Below, piece by piece: positions 40,261 through 45,945 of a DNA stretch of 45,945 nucleotides. The first letter of the stretch is position 1; each line of letters begins with the position of its first letter. A model generated the notes under the pieces. The model was not told the DNA's origin. It was given only the letters and a program-made list of their open reading frames with translations, and searched no databases. Both the position numbers and the translations under genes were made by a program. Source of the stretch: Chloroflexota bacterium (lineage in GTDB: Bacteria; Chloroflexota; UBA6077; CF-72); the NCBI GenBank assembly GCA_019247515.1, contig JAFAOS010000301.1, positions 1 through 45,945 on the forward strand, in the 5' to 3' direction.

Positions 40261-41133
40261 ATGCCTGACCTGCGCCCATTTCTGATCCTCGGCCTGGCGC
40301 TGGGCGGCGTGTTCGCGCTGTCCGGCGTGGGCATGGTGGTGCTCTTCCGCGCGACGGGCGTGCTGAACCTGGCGTATGGGGCAGTCGGCGCGTGCGGCGC
40401 GCTGATCGCCTGGTCCATGATCAACGTGCTCAACCTGCCCAACTGGCTCGCCTACCTGGTGGCGATCGCCTTCGGCGGCCTGGTGACCCTGCTCTACGGC
40501 AGCATCTTCGGCCCTCGACTGGCCGAACGCGATCCACTGGTCAAGGCCATCGCCACGCTCGGGCTGACGCTCATCCTGCTGGGCGTCATGTCCTGGGGCT
40601 GGAGCTACGAAGCGCACTCCCTGGTGCTCCCCACCACGGCGATCGGCTTCACCCTGGGCGGCGTGCGCGTGAACCTGACCCAGATCCTGGGTCTCGGTCT
40701 GGGCATCTTCGTCACGCTGTTCACGGCCGCGTTCCTCCGCTATACCAAGCTGGGAGTGGCCATGCGGTCACTGGCGAATCACCGTGAGACCACTGCCATG
40801 CTCGGTGTCCCGGTGCGACAGGTGGAGGCCGCCGCCTGGCTCGGCACCGGGCTGCTGGCGGGCGCGACCGGGCTGTTGCTGGCGACGCTCGTCGGCCTGG
40901 ATATCGTCGGTCTGACCTTCCTGGTGATCGCGTCGTTGGCGGCGGCATTGATGGGTCAACTGCGATCGCTGACGGTCACCATGCTGGCTGGCCTGGCGAT
41001 CGGCATCGTTCAATCGTGTTTGACGGGATTCGCCGCCGTCAGTTCGTATCGGACGCTCACGCCGTTCGTGTTCGCGATTATCGCCTTGCTGTGGTTCGGC
41101 TTCGCGCGGGGCACGCGGTTGAGCAGCGGATGA
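40261..41133 (+). CDS. livH: LIV-type ABC transporter permease (LivH-like)
   Basis: 290 residues with about eight hydrophobic segments. GVFALSGVGMVVLFRATGVL near the N-terminus is the family's usual start, and the cytoplasmic loop RYTKLGVAMRSLANHRETTA precedes MLGVPVRQV, typical of LivH. ATG 40261 lies four bases after the binding-protein stop; an in-frame upstream start overlaps that gene and is rejected. The stop overlaps the next ATG by four bases. Confidence 0.93.
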   Translation: MPDLRPFLILGLALGGVFALSGVGMVVLFRATGVLNLAYGAVGACGALIAWSMINVLNLPNWLAYLVAIAFGGLVTLLYGSIFGPRLAERDPLVKAIATLGLTLILLGVMSWGWSYEAHSLVLPTTAIGFTLGGVRVNLTQILGLGLGIFVTLFTAAFLRYTKLGVAMRSLANHRETTAMLGVPVRQVEAAAWLGTGLLAGATGLLLATLVGLDIVGLTFLVIASLAAALMGQLRSLTVTMLAGLAIGIVQSCLTGFAAVSSYRTLTPFVFAIIALLWFGFARGTRLSSG

Positions 41134-42170
41134 AGGGCCTTGCGCTCGAATCGGTGACGCTGCGCCGGGCGCTCGTCGTCGGTCTGGTGTTGCTGGTGGT
41201 GTGGGTGCTGGTGCCCATCGTCCTGTCCACGTTCTGGGTACAGATCCTCACTTCGGTGGCCGTCTACAGCATCGTCACGCTGAGCCTGGCCCTGCTGGCA
41301 GGGCGGGTCGGACTGGTGTCACTGGGCCAGATCGCCCTGCTGGCGGTGGCGGGTTGGATCGCGTTGAGGCTCGCATTCGCGTTCGACCCGCCGTACCCCC
41401 TGCTGTTGGTCGTGACCGGTGTGCTGACCGGCATTTTCGGGACCTTGATCGGGCTGCCAGCGCTGCGGCTGAGCGGCCTGTACCTGGCCCTGATCACGCT
41501 CATGGCCGCCTCGGCCATCACCCAGATCCTCGCCGCCGTCAACTTTCCCAACGGCGGTGAAGGCTTCCTCGGCGAGTCGGCGTCGGCCGCGGGGGCGAAT
41601 GCGGCGATCGTCGCACGGCCCGACTGGATGGCTTCGGACGCCGCCTTCTTCCGAGTCGCGGTCATCGTCGCGGCGCTGATGTTCCTGCTCGGGGTGTGGC
41701 ACGTGCACGGCAAGGCAGGCCGCGCCTGGGCGGCGATCCGCCAGAGCGAGTCGGCCGCCATCGCGGCGGGCGTCAACGTCACGCAATACAAGCTATGGGC
41801 GTTTGCGCTCGCCTCGTTCATGACCGGCGTGGCGGGCTGTCTGCTGGCCGCCAGCGCGGGCGGGCTAACCACGTACGCGTTTCCGGCGCCGGATTCGATC
41901 ACCATCCTGGCGGTCGTCCTGATGGGGGGCATCTTCAACTTCTGGGGTGCGATCGTGGCCGCGGTGCTGATGAAGCTCTTTCCCGAGATCCTCAAGAACT
42001 TCCGCATTCCCGCCGACGTGCTGACCATCCTGTTCGGGGTCGGCGTGCTGCAAGCGATGACGACCGCGCCATCGGGCATCTCGGTACAGATGGGCCGCGA
42101 CCTGACGAACCTGGGCCACCGCCTGGGTCGACTGGCCGGCCGGCGCTCGACGGCCCGCTCCAGTTCGTGA
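41130..42170 (+). CDS. livM: LIV-type ABC transporter permease (LivM-like)
   Basis: 346 residues, again strongly hydrophobic. VTLSLALLAGRVGLVSLGQI, GLPALRLSGLYLALITLMAA and AWAAIRQSESAAIAAGVNVT followed by QYKLWAFALASFMTGVAG are characteristic LivM segments. The usual extra N-terminal helix is present (about residues 12-35). It overlaps the LivH stop (ATGA) and the LivG start (GTGA), so the four genes are translated as a chain. Gly/Asn-rich periplasmic loop around residue 140 is longer than I would expect. Confidence 0.93.
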   Translation: MKGLALESVTLRRALVVGLVLLVVWVLVPIVLSTFWVQILTSVAVYSIVTLSLALLAGRVGLVSLGQIALLAVAGWIALRLAFAFDPPYPLLLVVTGVLTGIFGTLIGLPALRLSGLYLALITLMAASAITQILAAVNFPNGGEGFLGESASAAGANAAIVARPDWMASDAAFFRVAVIVAALMFLLGVWHVHGKAGRAWAAIRQSESAAIAAGVNVTQYKLWAFALASFMTGVAGCLLAASAGGLTTYAFPAPDSITILAVVLMGGIFNFWGAIVAAVLMKLFPEILKNFRIPADVLTILFGVGVLQAMTTAPSGISVQMGRDLTNLGHRLGRLAGRRSTARSSS

Positions 42171-42886
42171 TCGAGATCAGCGGGCTGACGGTCCGCTTCG
42201 GGGGCGTGACACCGCTCGACGACGTGTCACTCGAGTTCCCGACCGGGACGTGCGGACTGATCGGGCCCAACGGCGCGGGCAAGACGACGTTCTTCAACGT
42301 GCTGAGCGGCTTTGTGACACCCGCGAGCGGCAGCGTGCGCGCGTTCGGGACCAACTTGCTGGGGATGCCCAATTACCAGCGCGCGCGTTGGGGCCTGCGA
42401 CGGACGTTTCAGACCGAGCAGGCGATCGAGGCGCTGTCAGTGTTCGACAACGTCGCGATGGTGCACGAGCACTGCTGCCAGGGACGGGGTTCACGCCGGC
42501 GGGAGGACGTGCTCGATGCCATCCGGTTCGTCGGTCTGGACGTGGAGCCTGGCGAGAAGGTCGGCACGCTCGGGGCGCGCGACCGCCGTCTCGTCGAGGT
42601 CGCCCGCGCGGTGGTCGGCGAGCCACGTGTGGTGCTGCTCGACGAGCCGGCCGCCGGGCTGCCTGAAGACGAGACGCGGCACCTCGGCCAGATGATCCAG
42701 CGCATCCCGCGCAACCGCGGCGCACTGGTGATCCTGGTCGACCACGACATGAGCCTGGTATCCGCGTGCTGCGAGGTCACGGCCGTGCTCGACTTCGGCA
42801 AGCTCATCGCCTCGGGATCCACCGCGGAGGTGCTGCGGAACGAACACGTCGTGCGCGCCTACCTCGGCACGGAGGAGCGCCTGTGA
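42167..42886 (+). CDS. livG: LIV-type ABC ATPase (LivG-like) with degenerate signature motif
   Basis: 239 residues. Walker A GPNGAGKTT, Walker B VVLLDEPAAGL and the switch histidine in LVDHDMSLV are intact. The ABC signature, normally (L)SxGQ or AYGQQ in this family, reads LGARDRRLVEVARA, having lost both Gly and Gln. In the LivG/LivF pair this would weaken the ATP site formed with the LivF Walker A. The protein is also about 15 residues shorter than many LivG proteins around the helical domain. GTG start, 4-base overlaps on both sides. Confidence 0.9.
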   Translation: MIEISGLTVRFGGVTPLDDVSLEFPTGTCGLIGPNGAGKTTFFNVLSGFVTPASGSVRAFGTNLLGMPNYQRARWGLRRTFQTEQAIEALSVFDNVAMVHEHCCQGRGSRRREDVLDAIRFVGLDVEPGEKVGTLGARDRRLVEVARAVVGEPRVVLLDEPAAGLPEDETRHLGQMIQRIPRNRGALVILVDHDMSLVSACCEVTAVLDFGKLIASGSTAEVLRNEHVVRAYLGTEERL

Positions 42887-43605
42887 GCGGTGAGGCGCTG
42901 GCGCTGCGCAACCTGACCGTGGCGCGCGGGACTCGCGAGGTGGTGCGCGGCGTGACGCTCGACATCCCACCCGGCGAGGTGACGACGTTGCTGGGGCCGA
43001 ATGGAGCGGGGAAGTCGAGCCTGGTGCTCGCCGTGGGAGGTGTGCTGCGCCCCAGAGCTGGCCAGGTGCTGCTCGGCGAGCGCGACCTGACGCCGCTGCC
43101 CCCGGAGAAGCGACGCCAGGCCGGAGTGGCGGTGGTGCCCGAGGGCCGCCGCCTGCTGCCCGACCTGACGGTGGCCGAAAACCTGCAGGTCGCCACCTAC
43201 GCGATGAGCCGCACGCAAGCCGCGAGCGGTGTTGAGTATGTCCTCAGCTTGTTCCCGGAGCTGAAGGAGCGCTGGACCGTCCAGGGGCGGTACCTGTCGG
43301 GCGGCCAGCAGCAGATGGTGGTGCTGGCCCAGGCGATTGCCTCCCGGCCGTCGATCCTGCTCGTGGACGAGCTGTCGCTGGGCCTGGCACCGGTGGTCGT
43401 GAAGCGACTGGTACCCGTGCTGGCCGGTCTGGCCGAATCGGGCGTGGGCGTGCTGCTGATCGAGCAGTTCGCCCACGTGGCGCTGGGCCTGGCGCGCAGC
43501 GCGTACATTCTTGAAGGCGGCAGCATCCGTTACCACGGTACGGCCAGCGAGCTGCGCGAGAAGCCGGACCTGCTGAAATCGGCCTACCTCCTTCGCACGG
43601 GTTAG
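42883..43605 (+). CDS. livF: LIV-type ABC ATPase (LivF-like)
   Basis: 240 residues. Walker A GPNGAGKSS, signature YLSGGQQQMVVLAQAIA and Walker B ILLVDELSLGLAP are complete; the LLIEQFAHVAL segment has Gln in place of the switch histidine, as is normal for LivF. The GTG start overlaps the LivG stop. It completes an importer of binding protein, two permeases and two ATPases in one operon. A decarboxylase-like gene follows after 21 bases. Confidence 0.93.
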   Translation: MSGEALALRNLTVARGTREVVRGVTLDIPPGEVTTLLGPNGAGKSSLVLAVGGVLRPRAGQVLLGERDLTPLPPEKRRQAGVAVVPEGRRLLPDLTVAENLQVATYAMSRTQAASGVEYVLSLFPELKERWTVQGRYLSGGQQQMVVLAQAIASRPSILLVDELSLGLAPVVVKRLVPVLAGLAESGVGVLLIEQFAHVALGLARSAYILEGGSIRYHGTASELREKPDLLKSAYLLRTG

Positions 43606-43626
43606 CAGGTGTACCCTCCCGGAGTT

Positions 43627-44472
43627 ATGCAAGTCGCGATTGGCACGTACGACCACACGAAGGGCCTCAAAGACGGCACCGTCAAGACACCAGGGGTTGA
43701 CTTTGATTTCGTCGACGTTTCGCCGATTACGCGGGCGTTCCGTCCGATGGCAACCCAGCAGGCGTACGACGTCGGCGAGATGGCGCTGGTCACCTACATG
43801 CTGGCGCGCGTCTACAAGAAGCCGGTCCTGGGTCTGCCGATCGTCCTGGTGCGCTCGTCGCTGTTACCGGGCCTGGTGACCTCCAGCAGCTCGTCAGTGT
43901 CTGATCCGCGCGAGCTAAAGGGCAAAACCCTGGGCGTCCGCTCGTACACGCAGACCAGCGGCGTGTGGGTGCGTGGCATCCTGCAAGAGGCCTTCGGGCT
44001 CGATCTGGGCTCGCTGAAGTGGGTCACGTTCGAGGGCGCGCATCTGGACGAGTACATCGATCCGCCGAATGTCTCGCGCGCGCCAGCAGACGCCAATATT
44101 GCCGAGATGGTCAAAAGCGGTGAGCTGGCGGCCGCGATTGGCGTGCCGGCCGGCGAAGGCATCCGCCCGTTCCTGGCGGACCCGGCCAAGGCCGAGGCCG
44201 ACTGGGCCGCGAAGTCCGGCGTGCGGACCGTCAATCACATCGTGACCGTCAAGCAGTCGCTGGTGAACGCGGACTCCTCGTTGCCTGGCAAGCTGACGGA
44301 CCTCTTCGAGCGCGCCCGCGGCAGCAACGGAGCCTCGGTCCCGCCGATCGGGATCGAGCCGAATCGCAAAGCCTTCGAGGCCCTGGCGCGCTTCGCCTAC
44401 GAGCAAAAGATCACCCCCACAAAGATGACGCCAGAAGAGCTCTTCCCCACGGCAATCAAGGCAAGAGTCTAA
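43627..44472 (+). CDS. 4,5-dihydroxyphthalate decarboxylase-like / substrate-binding-fold protein (second copy)
   Basis: 281 residues from MQVAIGTYDHTKGLKDGTVK; no signal peptide. FDFVDVSPITRAFRPMATQQ, GEMALVTYMLARVYKKP, ELKGKTLGVRSYTQTSGVWV and a terminal FAYEQKITPTKMTPEELFP show the same fold and order as the protein at 14818-15813, with about 50 fewer residues. Position right after a LIV importer suggests it handles the imported compound, but members of this fold may also be binding proteins. GGAG is five bases... before the ATG at 43627, within a TACCCT-containing gap; an in-frame GTG at 43609 is less likely. Confidence 0.72.
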   Translation: MQVAIGTYDHTKGLKDGTVKTPGVDFDFVDVSPITRAFRPMATQQAYDVGEMALVTYMLARVYKKPVLGLPIVLVRSSLLPGLVTSSSSSVSDPRELKGKTLGVRSYTQTSGVWVRGILQEAFGLDLGSLKWVTFEGAHLDEYIDPPNVSRAPADANIAEMVKSGELAAAIGVPAGEGIRPFLADPAKAEADWAAKSGVRTVNHIVTVKQSLVNADSSLPGKLTDLFERARGSNGASVPPIGIEPNRKAFEALARFAYEQKITPTKMTPEELFPTAIKARV

Positions 44473-44503
44473 TAAGAGGCTTCGGCGCGGCCCTGCCCCA
44501 CCA

Positions 44504-44608
44504 CCTCTCCCTCTGGGAGAGGTCGCGCGAAGCGCGGGTGAGGGATAGCTGTCATTTCGCTGGTACGCGGCCCTCACCCCCGACCCTCTGCCAGGGGGAG
44601 AGGGAGCG
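44504..44608. repeat. Dispersed palindromic intergenic element, copy D
   Basis: About 105 bp with both arms: CCTCTCCCTCTGGGAGAGG, CGCGCGAAGCGCG, GGGTGAGGG, then CCCTCACCCCCGACCCTCT and GGGGGAGAGGGAGCG. It lies between two convergent genes, as copy A does. Confidence 0.85.
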
Positions 44609-44624
44609 TATTTAGATTTGGAGT

Positions 44625-44639
44625 TAGCTAGCTAGCTAG
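44625..44639. repeat. TAGC tetranucleotide run at a stop codon
   Basis: Three TAGC units plus TAG. The palindromic run contains the TAG stop of the leftward binding-protein gene (44632-44634). Confidence 0.6.
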
Positions 44640-45945
44640 GTATCTTGCAGCTGCCGATCATGGGTAGTGAGTCGGCGGGGAAGGTCTGGACTACGTCTTC
44701 TTTCTGGCCGTCCACCTTCAGCAGGTAGTAGTTGGTGCGCCCCTGGTGGTCGTCGGGGTTGATGATGACGGGACCGTCCGGGAAGTCGGGGCCTTGCGGC
44801 ACGTTCAGGTTGGCAAAGGCCGAGACCAGCTTGTCGGTGTCCGCCTTGCCCGTGAAGTTGGCCTGGCGCATCGCGTAGACCAGCGACATCATGGACAGGT
44901 AGGCGTTGTAGCCGTTGTTGCTGCCAGGGGTGACATGGTCAGCGCCACCCAACGGACCCAGGAAGTCCGCATCCTGACCCTTGGCCACCGCGAGCCAGTC
45001 GGCGATGTACCTGGCGTCGTCGGCGTTGCCGGGAATACCGTCGGACGGCCGAGTGCCGGTGATGTACGCGCCGTTGAGCGCGTCGGGATACACGCCGGCG
45101 AACGACTCTTTGCCGAGCCCTGTGACGATGGCCAGCTTCTGATTGATGCCGAACTGCGCGATCACGCTCATGACGCGCGCCAGGTCGGTGCCCGTCTCGG
45201 AGATTTGCAGCACCTGAATCGAGCCGTCGGTCGGCACCTTGGTGACGTACGGGGTCACGTTCGGCTCGCCGAGCGGTACGGCGATCTGATTCTGCTGCTG
45301 CAGCTCCGCCCCGTCAGCCTGCAAGGCCGTCTGCAGTGACTGCAGGTTCGACTGGCCGAGCGCGTAGTCGGGGTAGATGATGCCCCACTTGGTGCCAAGC
45401 TGCTCGACCTCCGCCTTGGTGGTCGGCGCGAACGTCTGGTTGCCCGCGGGGTACACGCGGAAGGTGTACTTGTCGCACTGCTGCGAGGTCAGCACGTCGC
45501 TGGCGCAGCCGTTGGTCGCGATGTAGACCAGCTGCAGCTTGGAGGCCAGCCCTTCGACGCCCAGGCACTCGGGACTGAACAGCCCGCCGGCGAGGACGTC
45601 GACGTTGTCCTGTTGCGCAAGCTGGGTAGCCAGGTCCAGCGCCTGCGTCGCGTCGCCCTTGGGATCGACGTAGACCACCTTCAGGGGATGACCGTTGATG
45701 CCGCCGGTCGCATTGGTGCGCTGGACGACCAGGTCCGTGCTGATGCGCATGAGCGCGCCCTCGATCGCGCCGACGCCGGTCACGTCATCCATGACGCCCA
45801 CGGTGATCGGCGTGCCGGTCGGCGGGGCGGCCGCGGCGGCTGGCGCGGCGCCGGTGGTCGCCCCCGCGGCAGCTGGACTGGGCGATGCGGCGGGCGAGGC
45901 GCCTGGTGACACGGCCGGCGAGGCCGCCGGCGAGCCAGCCGGAGC
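44632..45945 (-). CDS. LIV-type ABC substrate-binding protein, N-terminus beyond the window
   Basis: At least 437 codons, open to the right edge. The first visible residues, APAGSPAASPAVSPGASPAA, are an Ala/Pro/Ser linker like that of the protein at 38679, so the signal peptide and start lie outside. The binding domain begins TGTPITVGVMDDVTGVGAIE and contains NATGGINGHPLKVVYVDPKG and DVLAGGLFSPECLGVEGLAS, the same family as the first binding protein though clearly different in sequence. It is convergent with the transporter operon and may be a second receptor for it. Cysteines near residues 115, 137 and 146 of the visible part could form disulfides. Confidence 0.88.
   Translation of the reverse strand, partial: APAGSPAASPAVSPGASPAASPSPAAAGATTGAAPAAAAAPPTGTPITVGVMDDVTGVGAIEGALMRISTDLVVQRTNATGGINGHPLKVVYVDPKGDATQALDLATQLAQQDNVDVLAGGLFSPECLGVEGLASKLQLVYIATNGCASDVLTSQQCDKYTFRVYPAGNQTFAPTTKAEVEQLGTKWGIIYPDYALGQSNLQSLQTALQADGAELQQQNQIAVPLGEPNVTPYVTKVPTDGSIQVLQISETGTDLARVMSVIAQFGINQKLAIVTGLGKESFAGVYPDALNGAYITGTRPSDGIPGNADDARYIADWLAVAKGQDADFLGPLGGADHVTPGSNNGYNAYLSMMSLVYAMRQANFTGKADTDKLVSAFANLNVPQGPDFPDGPVIINPDDHQGRTNYYLLKVDGQKEDVVQTFPADSLPMIGSCKIPS

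Overview
The window is gene-dense, high-G+C DNA from a free-living bacterium. I suspect a soil or aquatic member of the Chloroflexota. The reasons are indirect: substrate-binding lipoproteins with long Ala/Pro/Ser linkers after the lipobox cysteine, a Tat-type DUF1501/DUF1800 pair, many solute transporters and Gfo/Idh and LLM enzymes, and many GTG/TTG starts. No rRNA or complete tRNA was found, so the phylum call is an inference.

Left part (1-10,995): a truncated amidohydrolase and a short MetE-like protein, a lone Tat lipoprotein solute-binding protein, a 440-bp array of about 17 units of 26 bp, the DUF1501/DUF1800 pair, an unusual acyl-CoA dehydrogenase, a short-chain dehydrogenase and an OmpR-type two-component system.

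Middle (11,042-23,195): a folate one-carbon operon (formate-THF ligase, Nudix hydrolase, FchA-like cyclohydrolase), a sugar-nucleotide epimerase-like protein, a dihydroxyphthalate-decarboxylase-like protein, two overlapping Gfo/Idh oxidoreductases, a sugar ABC importer lacking its ATPase, and a secreted L,D-transpeptidase with a calcium-loop-like insertion in its catalytic domain.

Methionine/SAM centre (23,319-32,194): leftward, five tightly packed genes encode a MetV-like zinc/cysteine protein, MetF, a MidA/NDUFAF7-like SAM methyltransferase, a core MetE without the N-terminal folate domain, and MetK. Rightward from the same intergenic region runs a homocysteine methyltransferase fused to a methylenetetrahydrofolate reductase domain that has lost key residues, followed by an overlapping PucR-type regulator. 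Together with Fhs and FchA, the window encodes most of a route from formate to methyl-THF, methionine and SAM. This is the strongest candidate for a system worth study.

Right part (32,215-45,945): a DUF423 membrane protein, a PadR regulator divergent from an LLM oxidoreductase with a perfect palindrome between them, an M20 peptidase remnant, a cupin, a Rieske oxygenase followed by two RraA-family proteins, a complete LIV-type ABC importer, a second dihydroxyphthalate-decarboxylase-like protein and a truncated second LIV-type binding protein. The set suggests uptake and breakdown of aromatic acids.

Across the window several genes that begin a transcription unit lack a Shine-Dalgarno sequence and have a -10-like hexamer 6-8 nt before the start codon, as expected for leaderless mRNAs. 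Downstream genes are often coupled by 4-base ATGA, GTGA or TTGA overlaps. A dispersed palindromic element occurs at four intergenic sites.
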